Counted from the first letter of the stretch, positions 8,766-18,232 are shown. The stretch: DNA of 64,000 nt from Clostridia bacterium (GCA_017550745.1 JAFZOG010000106.1:1-64000); one strand, 5' to 3'. Translations and numbers: made by a program. Notes: a model not told the origin generated them from the letters alone.

Positions 8766-10412
8766 ATGAATTTTATTCAAAGCGGTTGGCCTGGGATTCT
8801 CTTTGTATTGGGCGAAGCAGTCGGTATGACGCTGGCGGCGCGATTGCTGCTGCATTATTTCCAACTGGAAAGCTATCAGTTCCAGGGATATTTCAAGACC
8901 GTCGGACGGCAGTGGCGACGGGCTTTTCTGCCTGGGCTGGCATTAAACGCGGCCTATGTTGTTAGCTTTTTGGGTTTATCCGGTTTGTTGAATGCGGAAC
9001 CCTTTTTCTTCCTCCCGCTGGCGTTTCTGCAAATCGTTCTGGGGTATTTGTTTTACCGTCAGGCCGTAAAAACGTCTCAAAAAAAGAAATTTGCCCTCAC
9101 CGCCCGGATGAAGCGGCTGTATGTGGTGTTGATACTTGTGTGTTTAGCCGCTGTTTACCTGAACATAAGAGGTTTGGGCGCGGCTGACGATTTGGAACGG
9201 ATGCACGCTTCCTGGGGGCTGCTGGCCTTGATTCTGTTTTATCTCCGCCCTTCCCTGTTCCTTCCCCTGCTGGTCGCCCTCGCCGGCCTGCTGGCCCTGC
9301 CCATCGAGCGTTTGATTTTCCATCTATACTTTCGGGACGCGGAAAAGAAGCTGCTGGAGAATCCCCGGCTCATCCGCATCGGCATCACGGGCAGCTACGG
9401 CAAGACCAGCACCAAATTTATCTTAGCGGAAATCCTATCCCAAAAGTATAACGTGCTGGCCACGCCCGCATCCTTCAACACGCCCATGGGCGTGACCCGG
9501 ATCATCCGGGAGCGGCTCACCCCGGCGCACCAGGTGTTCATCGGGGAGATGGGGGCCCGGCACGTGGGGGAAATCAAGGAGCTGTCCCGGCTGGTGCATC
9601 CGCAAATCGGTATTCTGACCGCTGTAGGCCCCCAGCACCTGGACACCTTCAAGACCCTTGAGCGCATCGAAAAGACCAAGTATGAGCTGATCGACGCGCT
9701 GCCGGAGGGCGGCCTATCCGTGTTCCTGAACGACGGCGGGATCGTAGCCAGGCTGTACGAAAAAACCCGGAAGCCCAAAATGCTGGCCGGAAAGGAAGGG
9801 GCCGACGCCTGGGCCACGGACGTGCATGTGTCCCCCCAGGGCAGCCATTTCACCCTGCACCTGGGCGACTGGGAACCCTTTGAATGCGCCACCCCGCTTT
9901 TAGGCCGCCACAACATCGGCAACATTTTAGCCGCCTGCTGCGTGGCGAAGCATCTGGGGTTGAACCGGGAGCAGATTCGCCGAGGCATCCAGCAATTGAA
10001 ACCCGTGGAACACCGGCTGCAGCTATTGAAAACGGCGGGGGGCGTGACCGTCATCGACGACGCCTTCAACACCAACCCCACCTCCAGCAAGGAAGCCTTA
10101 AAGGTGCTTTCCTCCTTCCCCGGGCGGCGGGTGATCGTGACCCCCGGCATGGTGGAGCTGGGCGCGGAGGAAGCCCGCTACAACGAGGAATTCGGCCAGG
10201 CCATGGCGGAGGCCGTGGACGTGGCGGTGCTGGTGGGCAAACGCCACACCGAACCGATTCAGAAGGGCTTGAAGGAAAAGGGTTTCCCGATTGAAAACAT
10301 TCACGTCGTCGCCAGTTTGGACGAAGCCATCACCGTCGTGAACGGTATCCTGAAACCCGGAGACGTTGTCATGTATGAAAATGATTTGCCCGACCATTAT
10401 AATGAAGGGTAA
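8766..10412 (+). CDS. Membrane-anchored MurF-like Mur ligase
   Basis: A Mur ligase probably adding D-Ala-D-Ala to UDP-MurNAc-tripeptide. The C-terminal two thirds carry the ATP loop GITGSYGKTSTK (about residue 205), FIGEMGARHVGEI, the GPQHLDTF segment and DDAFNTNPTS, all Mur-ligase features closest to MurF. The first about 200 residues are instead hydrophobic, with five or six likely membrane spans, replacing the usual soluble UDP-sugar binding domain. The start is ATG 8766 or the GTG at 8757. ddl follows after a repeat, supporting a MurF role. Related membrane-type MurF/MurT-like ligases cannot be excluded. Confidence 0.75.
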   Translation: MNFIQSGWPGILFVLGEAVGMTLAARLLLHYFQLESYQFQGYFKTVGRQWRRAFLPGLALNAAYVVSFLGLSGLLNAEPFFFLPLAFLQIVLGYLFYRQAVKTSQKKKFALTARMKRLYVVLILVCLAAVYLNIRGLGAADDLERMHASWGLLALILFYLRPSLFLPLLVALAGLLALPIERLIFHLYFRDAEKKLLENPRLIRIGITGSYGKTSTKFILAEILSQKYNVLATPASFNTPMGVTRIIRERLTPAHQVFIGEMGARHVGEIKELSRLVHPQIGILTAVGPQHLDTFKTLERIEKTKYELIDALPEGGLSVFLNDGGIVARLYEKTRKPKMLAGKEGADAWATDVHVSPQGSHFTLHLGDWEPFECATPLLGRHNIGNILAACCVAKHLGLNREQIRRGIQQLKPVEHRLQLLKTAGGVTVIDDAFNTNPTSSKEALKVLSSFPGRRVIVTPGMVELGAEEARYNEEFGQAMAEAVDVAVLVGKRHTEPIQKGLKEKGFPIENIHVVASLDEAITVVNGILKPGDVVMYENDLPDHYNEG

Positions 10413-10414
10413 AT

Positions 10415-10712
10415 AAAGCCTTCCCCTCACAGGGGACGAACCGCCGAAAGCCGCCTGTGGCGGATTTCCTTTCGGCGGTGAGATCAACCGAAAGGGAGCA
10501 ATCTCCCCATGAAGGGGAGTTGCGACCTTTGAGGTTGCTGATAGGTGGCGCGAAGCGCCGGATGAGGCGCTCCCCTTACCGGGTATCATCTATGCTACTT
10601 TCGTGTCGATTGTAAAGGGGTTCACCTCATCCGGCCTGCGCGAATTCACTCCGGCACGCTCTCCTTCTTGGTTCCGCGCAGGCCACCTTCCCCTGCGAGG
10701 GGAAGGCTTTTG
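10415..10712. repeat. R1 palindromic repeat element, copy b
   Basis: This fills nearly all of the 348-base gap between the Mur ligase and ddl. The left end AAAGCCTTCCCCTCACAGGGG and right end CCCCTGCGAGGGGAAGGCTTT are inverted copies. It also contains GGCGCGAAGCGCCGGATGAGG and CACCTCATCCGG blocks as in copy a, plus several short hairpins. No coding potential. It separates two otherwise adjacent cell-wall genes. Confidence 0.8.
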
Positions 10713-10760
10713 GTCAGCTCCTTCGTTTGAGCGATTCTCTTGTAAAGGGGATAAGGAAAA

Positions 10761-11972
10761 ATGGGAAAAATCCAATTGGGCGTGATCTTCGGCAGCCGCA
10801 CCTGCGAGCACGAGGTGGCCATCATCAGCGCCGTACAGCTGATGCGGAACGTGAACCGGGAAAAGTACGACGTGATCCCGGTGTACATCAGCCAGAAAGG
10901 GGAATGGTTCACCGGCGAACCCCTGCTGGACATCAAGACCTACACCCCCTTTGACCCTTATAGGAAAGGCATCCTGCCTGTGCGTCTCGACCTGACCGCA
11001 GGCTCCGGGGCGCTGCTGCATTACGTGCCCCCCAAGGGCCTGCTGGGCGGCGGCAGGGAAGAAACCGTGGCGCGGCTGGACTGCGTGATCCCCGTGATGC
11101 ACGGCCTCCACGGCGAGGATGGCTCCCTCCAGGGCGCGCTGGAGCTGGCGGGCCTGCCCTATGCCTCCACCGGCGTCACCGGCTCGGCGGTGGGCATGGA
11201 TAAAATCACCATGAAGCGGTTTTTCCGGGGCTGCGGCTTCCCCATCCTGCCGGACTGCGCCATGACCCGCAGCGAGTTTGAACGCGGCCCGGACCAGGCC
11301 ATGGACAAAGCGGAGGCTGCCCTCCCCTATCCCATGTTCGTAAAGCCCGCGTGCCTGGGCTCCTCCATCGGTGTCAGCCGGGCGGATGACCGGGCGGGCC
11401 TCAAAGAAGCCCTGGAGCTGGCCTTTTCCTATGACCGGCGGGTGCTCATCGAGCAGGGGCTGGATCAGCCCATCGAGGTCAACTGCTCTGTGTTGGGCTT
11501 CGACGGGGAGCGCAAAGCCTCCGTGCTGGAAATGCCCAACTCCGGGGCGGCGTTCCTGGATTTTTCCGAAAAGTACCTGGCGGGCAGCGGCGGCAGCAAG
11601 GGCATGGCCAGCCTCAAGCGCATCGTGCCAGCCCCCATCGGCGAGGAGCTGACAAAAGCCCTGCAGGAGCTTTCCCTGCAGGTTTTCGACGCCATGGACT
11701 GCAAGGGCGTCGTGCGCATCGACTACATGCTGGACCGCCACAGCGACAGCTATTACATCACCGAAATCAACACCATCCCCGGCTCCCTGGCCTATTACCT
11801 CTGGCAGGAAACGGGCCTGCCCTACAGCAGGCTCATTGACGAGATGGTGGACTGCGCCATGAAAGCCTACCGGGAAAAGGAGCGCAATTCCTTCGCTTTC
11901 CATTCCGATATCCTCTCCGGCGTGCAGCTGGGCGGAGCCAAAGGCGCCAAAGGCGGAAAGCTGAAGCTGTAA
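10761..11972 (+). CDS. ddl: D-alanine--D-alanine ligase
   Basis: This is the ATP-grasp enzyme that joins two D-Ala for the peptidoglycan stem. The 403 residues start with the N-terminal segment LGVIFGSRTCEHEVAIIS; the HGLHGEDGSLQG block, the ATP-grasp lysine region FVKPACLGSSIGVSR, and the metal-binding C-terminal TEINTIPGS are all present. It is somewhat longer than the usual 350-370 because of a Lys/Gly-rich tail and internal insertions. The typical Y/F residue deciding D-Ala versus D-Lac specificity was not resolved. ATG 10761 follows AAGGGGATAAGG. Expected partner: the upstream MurF-like ligase. Confidence 0.93.
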   Translation: MGKIQLGVIFGSRTCEHEVAIISAVQLMRNVNREKYDVIPVYISQKGEWFTGEPLLDIKTYTPFDPYRKGILPVRLDLTAGSGALLHYVPPKGLLGGGREETVARLDCVIPVMHGLHGEDGSLQGALELAGLPYASTGVTGSAVGMDKITMKRFFRGCGFPILPDCAMTRSEFERGPDQAMDKAEAALPYPMFVKPACLGSSIGVSRADDRAGLKEALELAFSYDRRVLIEQGLDQPIEVNCSVLGFDGERKASVLEMPNSGAAFLDFSEKYLAGSGGSKGMASLKRIVPAPIGEELTKALQELSLQVFDAMDCKGVVRIDYMLDRHSDSYYITEINTIPGSLAYYLWQETGLPYSRLIDEMVDCAMKAYREKERNSFAFHSDILSGVQLGGAKGAKGGKLKL

Positions 11973-11977
11973 ACGGA

Positions 11978-12026
11978 ACCGAAGGGCCGCGTGGCTGGCA
12001 GCCATGCGGCCTTTCGGTATTTTTTG
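11978..12026 (+). terminator. Rho-independent terminator after ddl
   Basis: The stem ACCGAAGGGCCGC... pairs with GCGGCCTTTCGGT, loop around TGGCTGGCAGCCA, then ATTTTTTG. Good stem plus T-run immediately after ddl. Confidence 0.85.
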
Positions 12027-12067
12027 CCATGATTCAATGTATATCAAAAATTTACCATGCAGGAACA

Positions 12068-12097
12068 TAGACGGTTCACCGGCTGTTATGGTATACT
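12068..12097 (+). promoter_or_regulatory. Candidate promoter of FHA-FtsW-PBP operon
   Basis: The -10 TATACT at 12092-12097 has a weaker -35 TAGACG at 12068-12073, spacer 18. It stands between the ddl terminator and the FHA gene. Confidence 0.5.
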
Positions 12098-12144
12098 ACG
12101 ATAGATCAGCTTACAGGCGATGAAGGGAAAGGAGGAGCGGAGAA

Positions 12145-12903
12145 GTGTCCGACGAGGCTTATGAGATCCTGGCGCTGCTGATGCGGTACGTGTTCGCGCT
12201 GATCGGCGCGCTGATTGTGTTTCGCTCCTTTGTATGGCTGCGCAAGGATGCCCGGGCTTACCGCAAGGAAATGCGCATCCTGCCGGACGCGGGGCTGATC
12301 GGAGAAATAGTGGACCTGGACACGGGAAAGGCCCAGCCGCTGCCCCGGGAGGGCGTGATCGGCTCGTCGCGGGAATGCGATATCCGGGTGAAGGGGGATT
12401 ATGTGCTGCGCCGCCACGCGCGGTTTGAATTTGAGGAGGGCAAGGGCCTGAAGATCATCCCCGCCCGGCGGGGGCTGACGCTGCTGGCCGGCGTGGAAAT
12501 GCGCGGCCCCGGGTACGCGCTGCACGGCACGCAATTGGGCATCGGCAGCCATACGCTGCGGGTGCGCCTGTTTGCCGGCCTGAATATTCCCGCGCCCGCG
12601 GCGTACCCGGAGCCGGATTCCATTCTGGACGCGCAGGACGAGGAAATCCCCTGGCACAATATCACGGTGGAGCAGTCCTATTATCTGCCGGAGGAACATC
12701 CCGCCGACGCGGTGCCTTTCGGGGAAAACGCGGATTACGACGGGCATTACGACGACGACGGGCAGATGACCTGGCAGTACGCTTATTCTCTGGAGGATTT
12801 ACGGCAGGAGCAGGCCGGGCAGCAATGGATCAACGGGCAGGAGGACGCGGAGGAAGCGCCCAAAGGCAAGCGCCGCAGCAGCAGGAGGAACCGCCATGCG
12901 TGA
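12145..12903 (+). CDS. FHA-domain membrane protein
   Basis: A 252-residue protein: one N-terminal membrane span (ALLMRYVFALIGALIVFRSFVW), then an FHA-like phosphothreonine-binding domain (about 65-150) with IGSSRECDIRV and the RRHARFEF block, then an acidic, Tyr-rich tail and a basic end. FHA domains bind phosphothreonine in partner proteins, usually in Ser/Thr kinase signalling. It starts with GTG at 12145, supported by AAAGGAGGAG upstream. It overlaps the FtsW/RodA gene by 8 bases. FHA-RodA-PBP clusters are known in Gram-positives, often with PknB and PP2C, which are not in this window. Confidence 0.85.
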   Translation: MSDEAYEILALLMRYVFALIGALIVFRSFVWLRKDARAYRKEMRILPDAGLIGEIVDLDTGKAQPLPREGVIGSSRECDIRVKGDYVLRRHARFEFEEGKGLKIIPARRGLTLLAGVEMRGPGYALHGTQLGIGSHTLRVRLFAGLNIPAPAAYPEPDSILDAQDEEIPWHNITVEQSYYLPEEHPADAVPFGENADYDGHYDDDGQMTWQYAYSLEDLRQEQAGQQWINGQEDAEEAPKGKRRSSRRNRHA

Positions 12904-14146
12904 GAAAAACAAAAAGCAGGCGCACGAGCCGGGGCGCAATACGCTGCTGGCCATGATGGCGTTCTTTTTCCTGGCCTTTTTCCTGCTGGCGCTGAAGGAC
13001 GGAAAATGGGAGAGCTTCGCCCTGGCCGTGGTGGTGCCCGCGATCATCTACGTGGGCACGGCGGGCATTTCCCACCTGTTTCCCTCCGACCGGCTGCTTT
13101 TGTCCCTGACCAACTTCCTGTGCGCCTTGGGCGTGCTGGTGCTGTACCGGCTGAGCCCCAGCCGCGGCATGACCCAGGCGCTGAATTACGGTGTGGGCGT
13201 GGCCTGCATGATGCTGTGCGCCATGATGGTGCGTTTCGTGCGGAGCTGGAAATGGCTGACGTTGCTCATCATGCTGGGCAGCATCGGATTGCTTTCCCTG
13301 CCGCTGGTGATCGGCAAGGAAACCAACGGCGCGAAAAACTGGTTCTATATCGGCAGCTATTCCGTTCAGCCCAGCGAGGTGGTCAAGCTGGCCCTGCTGG
13401 TCAGCGTGTCGTATCTGCTGAGCCAGCGGCGGGTGATCCTCAGCCTCCTGTTTGCCGGGGCATGCCTGGCCATGCTGATGCTGCAAAAGGACTTGGGCAC
13501 AGCGCTGCTGTATTTCGGAGTGGTGTTCGTGATGCTCTACACCGCCACGGGCTCCGTCCCCCTGCTGATCGGCGGCGTGGCGGGCGGCGCGGCGGCGGCT
13601 GTGGCGGGCTATCAGATGTTCGCCCACGTCAAAAAGCGCGTGGCCATCTGGCTCAACCCCTGGGCGGATTCCGGGGGCGCGGGCTACCAGATCGTGCAGA
13701 GCCTGATCGCCATCGTGAACGGCGGGGCCTGGGGCGTGGGGCTGGGGCTGGGCAACGCCCAGGTGATCCCCGAATACTACAACGACTTTATTTTCTCCGT
13801 GATCCTGCATGAGTTCGGCCTGGTCTTTGGCCTGGTGGTGCTGTGCATGTACCTGTTCATCATCATCCGGGGCATCATGATCGCCCGGCGGTGCCGCACG
13901 GTGTTCCATGCCCTGCTGGCCACGGGCTGCGCCGCGCTGATCGCCCTGCAGACCTTCGTGATCATCGGCGGGAATATCAAGCTGATCCCCCTCACCGGCG
14001 TCACCCTGCCCTTTATCAGCTACGGCGGCACCTCCATGCTGTGCAGCCTGTGCGTCATCGGCCTGCTGCAAGGGGTCGCCAGCCGGAACAAGGCAGGCGT
14101 GAAGGAGGACCTGGAGCTGGCCATGCAGGGAGGTGACGCGCGGTGA
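12896..14146 (+). CDS. FtsW/RodA/SpoVE-family peptidoglycan polymerase
   Basis: A polytopic SEDS glycosyltransferase that polymerises lipid II, paired with the class B PBP encoded next. The 416 residues include about ten hydrophobic spans, the GAKNWFYIGSYSVQPSEVVKLALL signature, QKDLGTALLYFGVV (Asp in a conserved SEDS position), QIVQSLIAIVNGGAWGVGLGLG, and PLTGVTLPFISYGGTSML. It overlaps both neighbours by a few bases, so it is translationally coupled. Whether it is the elongation or division enzyme cannot be told; the FHA neighbour favours RodA-like. Confidence 0.92.
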   Translation: MREKNKKQAHEPGRNTLLAMMAFFFLAFFLLALKDGKWESFALAVVVPAIIYVGTAGISHLFPSDRLLLSLTNFLCALGVLVLYRLSPSRGMTQALNYGVGVACMMLCAMMVRFVRSWKWLTLLIMLGSIGLLSLPLVIGKETNGAKNWFYIGSYSVQPSEVVKLALLVSVSYLLSQRRVILSLLFAGACLAMLMLQKDLGTALLYFGVVFVMLYTATGSVPLLIGGVAGGAAAAVAGYQMFAHVKKRVAIWLNPWADSGGAGYQIVQSLIAIVNGGAWGVGLGLGNAQVIPEYYNDFIFSVILHEFGLVFGLVVLCMYLFIIIRGIMIARRCRTVFHALLATGCAALIALQTFVIIGGNIKLIPLTGVTLPFISYGGTSMLCSLCVIGLLQGVASRNKAGVKEDLELAMQGGDAR

Positions 14147-15567
14147 AGCAGCTGCAAAAGAACATCCGGCGGGTGGCGGTTTTCCTGTGCGCCCTGTTCG
14201 TGCTGCTGGCGGCCTGGGGCGCTTACAGCCTGTCCACCTACGGCAGCCGCTGGTTTGCTTCCTCCGCCAATACCTTCATGCGCACCCGGAAAAAGAACGT
14301 GATCGCCGGGGACATCCTGGACCGGAACAGCGCGGTGCTGGCCACGACGGTAAACGGCCGGCGGGTCTACAACAGCGATTTGAATACCCGCAGGGCCGTG
14401 GTGCACGCCGTTGGCGACAGCGGCTCCAACGTGAACAACAGCGCGGAATCCTTTTTCGCCTCCTACCTGTACGGCTTCAATTCCTCCTTCCTGGAAAGGC
14501 TGTCCTTCGCCCTGCGGGGCGAACAGCGCCGGGGAGACACTATCCGCCTCACCATCGACAGCAGGCTGGCGGCGTATATCGCTTCCATCTTCCCCAGCGG
14601 CAAGGCCGGGGCCGTGGTGGTGATGAATTACAAAACGGGGGAGGTGCTTACCGAGCAGTCCTTTCCCAACTTCGACCCCCAGAATATCACCTCCGCCGTG
14701 AAAAACGATCCCCTCAAGCCCTTTTTCAACCGGGCGGTCCAGGGCCTGTACACCCCCGGCTCCACCTTCAAAATGGTCACGGCGGCTTCGGCGATTGAGA
14801 ACTATACCAATTACGCCAGCCTGACCTTCAACTGCACGGGGCAGCTGATGCTGGGGAACCGCCTGATTACCGACGCGGGCACAAACACAGCGGAAAATAT
14901 CATCACAAAGCATGGCAGCATCGACCTGAAAAAAGCGTTCCAGGTGAGCTGCAACAATTCCTTCGCCATCCTGGCCCTGCAGCTGGGCGACGCGCGGCTG
15001 CGCAAAACAGCGGAGGATTTCGGCTTCAACGACAATTTCCTGTTCCGCGACCTGGTGGTGGAAAACTCCTCTTACCCCACCGCCAACCGGAACGACGGTG
15101 AAATCGGCTGGACCGGCGCGGGCCAGAGCGCCCTGACCGCTTCGCCCCTGCATATGTGCATGATCGCCGCCGCCATCGCCAACGACGGCGTGATGATGGA
15201 GCCCAAGCTGCTCATTTCCGCCACCGCGCCCAACAGCACCCAGCGGGCGGGGCTGACAGCGAAGGTCTACCGCAAGCCCCTCACAGCCGATCAGGCCGCC
15301 GTACTCAAGGAATACATGCGCGCCGTCGTGACCGGCGGCACGGGCACGGGAGCGGGCATCAGCGGCAAGCGGGTCTGCGGCAAGACCGGCTCCGCCGAGA
15401 TCGACGGCCAGGAAAACACCAACGCCTGGTTCGTGGGCTTCCTGGACGAAGCCGGGTCGCCCTATGTGCTGTCCATCGTGGTGGAAAACGCCGGCGGCGG
15501 CGGCAGCGTGGCCGCGCCCATGGCGCGCAAAATTTTTACATGGATGCTGAACAACGGGTACAAATAA
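14143..15567 (+). CDS. Class B penicillin-binding protein (transpeptidase)
   Basis: A membrane-anchored DD-transpeptidase that cross-links peptidoglycan. The 474 residues have a membrane anchor at about 10-30, a short N-terminal dimerisation-like module, then the transpeptidase domain with STFK (catalytic Ser207), SCN (269-271) and KTG (414-416). It is shorter than many class B PBPs but resembles the PbpA type next to RodA/FtsW in Gram-positives. The GTG start at 14143 overlaps the SEDS gene end; GGGAGGTGA precedes it. A bidirectional terminator follows. Confidence 0.93.
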   Translation: MKQLQKNIRRVAVFLCALFVLLAAWGAYSLSTYGSRWFASSANTFMRTRKKNVIAGDILDRNSAVLATTVNGRRVYNSDLNTRRAVVHAVGDSGSNVNNSAESFFASYLYGFNSSFLERLSFALRGEQRRGDTIRLTIDSRLAAYIASIFPSGKAGAVVVMNYKTGEVLTEQSFPNFDPQNITSAVKNDPLKPFFNRAVQGLYTPGSTFKMVTAASAIENYTNYASLTFNCTGQLMLGNRLITDAGTNTAENIITKHGSIDLKKAFQVSCNNSFAILALQLGDARLRKTAEDFGFNDNFLFRDLVVENSSYPTANRNDGEIGWTGAGQSALTASPLHMCMIAAAIANDGVMMEPKLLISATAPNSTQRAGLTAKVYRKPLTADQAAVLKEYMRAVVTGGTGTGAGISGKRVCGKTGSAEIDGQENTNAWFVGFLDEAGSPYVLSIVVENAGGGGSVAAPMARKIFTWMLNNGYK

Positions 15568-15571
15568 TAAA

Positions 15572-15625
15572 GCGACCGCCCGGGCTGTCGAAATACTTTT
15601 AACAGCCTGGGCGATCGCCTTTTTT
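15572..15625. terminator. Bidirectional terminator between PBP gene and pncB
   Basis: The stem GCGACCGCCCGGGCTGT (15572-15588) pairs with ACAGCCTGGGCGATCGC (15602-15618), followed by CTTTTTTG on plus and by GCTTTATT on minus. It serves convergent transcription units. Confidence 0.85.
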
Positions 15626-15631
15626 GCTTTG

Positions 15632-16825
15632 TCATTTTTCCCGGTTCAGCCGGAACGCCACCGAGCGCTTCAGGTATTCCAGATATTCCATGTCGCGGCA
15701 CATGGCTTTGCCGGGGGTGTCGCTCAGCTTGGCGACGGCGCGGCCGTTGACGGTCTGCAGCTTGATGACGATGTTCAGCGATTCCTCGCAGGTATCGTTG
15801 GAGCAGAAGGTGCCGATGCCGAAGGACACCTTCGCTTTGTCCTTGAAGTGGTCATACAGCGCCTGGGCCCGGTCAAAATCCAGGCTGTCGCTGAACAGAA
15901 GCAGCTTCGTCCGGGGATCGACGCCGTATTTTTTGTAGTGGCTGATGATCTTTTCGCCCCATTCATAGGGGTCGCCGCTGTCGTGGCGCACGCCGTTGAA
16001 GTTGTTCACCATGGCGCGGTTGAAATCCATCAGGAACAGGTCGGTGGTCAAGGTGTCGGTGAGGGCGGTGCCGTTGTCGCCGCGGTACTCGTCGTACCAG
16101 TCCTCCAGGGCGTAATGGTTCGTATACGCCAGGGGGATGGAATCGATGCCCTGGTACATCTGCACGAACTCATGGGCGTAGGTGCCGATGGGCTTTAAGC
16201 CGTATTTCATGGCCAGGTACACGTTGGAGGTGCCGATGCAGTTTGACGTTTCCGCGCCCAGGCGGCGCACCGCCACGTCCTCCCACTCGCGGCTGAGCCT
16301 GCGGCGGCAGCCGAATTCCGCGAAGGAGAAGGTGTATTTTCCATTCTGGAAGTCCCGGATCTTCTGATCGAGGCGTTCCTTTGCCGAAGAAAGCAGCGTG
16401 TCGTAATCGTACTGCATCCGGAAATATACTTCGTTCACGATTTCCAGCAGGTAGATCTCAAACTGCATGGCGGAGAACAGCGGCCCCCGCACCACCACGC
16501 TCAGCTCCCCGTCGTCGCTCAGCCCGGTTTCCACATAGTCCCGGATGGGCCGCCACAGGCGCAGGAATTCCACATAGTCGTTCTTGATGAAGCGGATGGA
16601 GCGCAGATAATCCAGCTCATCCCTGCGGAAGGTCAGGGTGCACAGGCGGTCGATCTGGGCGTTGATTTCCGCCAGCATCTCCGGGGTGAACCTCACGCCC
16701 GCGTTGCGGCAGCGGAAATAATATTCTCCGCTCAGGTCGGTGTGCTTGTGGAAAATCACCTGATCCATGTTGAACTTGTATAGGTCGGTGTCCAGCAGGG
16801 AAATCACGATGGGATCGAGCTTCAT
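15632..16825 (-). CDS. pncB: Nicotinate phosphoribosyltransferase
   Basis: Converts nicotinate plus PRPP to nicotinate mononucleotide, with ATP assistance. The 397-residue protein begins with the family block SLLDTDLYKFNMDQV and contains YYFRCRN, IGTSNVYLAMKYGLKPIGTYAHEF, HDSGDPYEWGEKI and the C-terminal KLSDTPGKA element. Length is typical. It is the last gene of a four-gene minus-strand operon; its ATG overlaps the nadD stop by 4 bases. Confidence 0.95.
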   Translation of the reverse strand: MKLDPIVISLLDTDLYKFNMDQVIFHKHTDLSGEYYFRCRNAGVRFTPEMLAEINAQIDRLCTLTFRRDELDYLRSIRFIKNDYVEFLRLWRPIRDYVETGLSDDGELSVVVRGPLFSAMQFEIYLLEIVNEVYFRMQYDYDTLLSSAKERLDQKIRDFQNGKYTFSFAEFGCRRRLSREWEDVAVRRLGAETSNCIGTSNVYLAMKYGLKPIGTYAHEFVQMYQGIDSIPLAYTNHYALEDWYDEYRGDNGTALTDTLTTDLFLMDFNRAMVNNFNGVRHDSGDPYEWGEKIISHYKKYGVDPRTKLLLFSDSLDFDRAQALYDHFKDKAKVSFGIGTFCSNDTCEESLNIVIKLQTVNGRAVAKLSDTPGKAMCRDMEYLEYLKRSVAFRLNREK

Positions 16826-17448
16826 GGCAGTTCCTCCTCATTGCGCAGCAGCATGGGCAGTATTTCTTTCGGCACCAGGGCGCTGATTTCCTCTTTCAGC
16901 TTCCGGATCTCCGCCGCCCGGCAGCGGACAGCCGTGGAGGAAACGCCTCTGGTTTCCTGGGGGGTATCCAGTACGGTGATGAAGGGCGAAAGGGCCCGCA
17001 GATAATCGTTTTCCTGGATCATCCGGCCGCATGCGTCCGCCCCCCGGCTCAGGCACACGATGCCGAATTCCTTTGCGATGTCCGGCACGTGCTGCCAGCC
17101 GTGCTCCAGCTCCGGCAGCTTGTCCGAGCCCATCAGCAGCGCGGCCTGTATGCCCTCTGCCCTGAGATGGCACAGTGTTTCATACGTCCTGGGCTGGCGG
17201 GGCTGCCTGATTTCCCAGTCCGTCACCGCCATCCAGGGGCGGGTTTCGGCGGCGAGGCGCAGCATGGCAAGCCGCTGTCCGTCGGTGTAGGCGAAATCCT
17301 TGCCCTGCTCATCCCGGATGTAAACCGATTTGGAGGGCACAAAAACCACTTTTTCCCGCCCGGTTTTCCCCAGGGCATATTCAGCAAGGCCCAGGTGCGC
17401 CACGGTAGGCGGGTTGAACGCCCCGAAAAAAGCCAGCGCTTGGATCAT
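16822..17448 (-). CDS. nadD: Nicotinate-nucleotide adenylyltransferase
   Basis: Transfers AMP from ATP to nicotinate mononucleotide, giving deamido-NAD. The 208-residue nucleotidyltransferase has the ALAFFGAFNPPTVAHLGLAEYAL nucleotide-binding motif (HxGH-like position is HLGL, so the second His is lost or shifted) and VSSTAVR near the C-terminus. I chose the ATG at 17448, with AGAGG 8 bases upstream, over the overlapping ATG at 17457 that sits within the nadE end. The altered HxGH could mean a divergent member, but the operon context (pncA, nadE, pncB) strongly supports NadD. Confidence 0.82.
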   Translation of the reverse strand: MIQALAFFGAFNPPTVAHLGLAEYALGKTGREKVVFVPSKSVYIRDEQGKDFAYTDGQRLAMLRLAAETRPWMAVTDWEIRQPRQPRTYETLCHLRAEGIQAALLMGSDKLPELEHGWQHVPDIAKEFGIVCLSRGADACGRMIQENDYLRALSPFITVLDTPQETRGVSSTAVRCRAAEIRKLKEEISALVPKEILPMLLRNEEELP

Positions 17449-17449
17449 G

Positions 17450-18232
17450 TCAGGCATCCTCTTTCCATGGGTTCAGGATCACGGGCATGCGGCGCTTGTG
17501 CATGTTGGCGCGCTCCTTTCCCCGGATTTTTTCGTCCGTTTCTGCGTTCCCGCAGGTCCCCAGGCGGATGTACCTGTGGATGTCCTGATAGGAAATGCCC
17601 AGGCGCTCCTCGTCGCTTTTCCCGGACAGGCCGTCCGTTGGGGTTTTCTCCACCAATTCCCGGGGAAGCTCCGGCATCGTCAGGCCCACTGCCACCACCT
17701 CCACGCTGGTCAAAGCGCCCAGCACGGAAAAGTCGCAGGAGGTGTCCCCGTCCTTGGTGCAATAGCCCACGGTCAATTCGCTCAGGTTGCCGGTGCCCGC
17801 CAGCCGGGCGCCCAGGGCCTGGGCGATGTAGCGCAGGGTGGTCATGCGCAGGCGCGGGCCCACGTTGATATCGCTCTCCCGGCTATAGGGGACGGCAAAT
17901 TCATTTTCCTTCGCGGTGGGCGCGTTCTGGTCGGTAACGGCTCTGAGCGCCTCGTGCATGGCCCCGATGTTGACGGTGCGCTGCTGAATCCCCAGCGCTT
18001 CACACACGCGCATGCTGTCGGAAATGTCTCTCTGCACCCCGTCGGGCAGCATCACGCCGTACACGTTTTCCTTGCCGAAGGCCCGGGCGCACAGGGCGGC
18101 TGTGACTGTGGAATCCTTGCCGCCGGATATGCCGAGCACCACCTTATGAAAGCCCTGCCCCTCGCCCAGCTTCCGGATTTCCTCCACCAAACGGTCCCTG
18201 GCGGCAGCGGCGTCGAAACAGTATTCCGTCAT
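17450..18232 (-). CDS. nadE: NAD synthetase (ammonia-type)
   Basis: Amidates deamido-NAD to NAD in the last step of the pathway. The 260 residues contain the PP-loop GISGGKDSTVTAAL, the GTGNLSELTVGYCTKDGDTSCDFSVLGALTS segment that binds deamido-NAD and ammonia, and the C-terminal KRRMPVIL region. There is no glutaminase domain, so ammonia is likely the nitrogen donor. It is spaced 17 bases from pncA, and nadD begins at its stop. Confidence 0.94.
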   Translation of the reverse strand: MTEYCFDAAAARDRLVEEIRKLGEGQGFHKVVLGISGGKDSTVTAALCARAFGKENVYGVMLPDGVQRDISDSMRVCEALGIQQRTVNIGAMHEALRAVTDQNAPTAKENEFAVPYSRESDINVGPRLRMTTLRYIAQALGARLAGTGNLSELTVGYCTKDGDTSCDFSVLGALTSVEVVAVGLTMPELPRELVEKTPTDGLSGKSDEERLGISYQDIHRYIRLGTCGNAETDEKIRGKERANMHKRRMPVILNPWKEDA

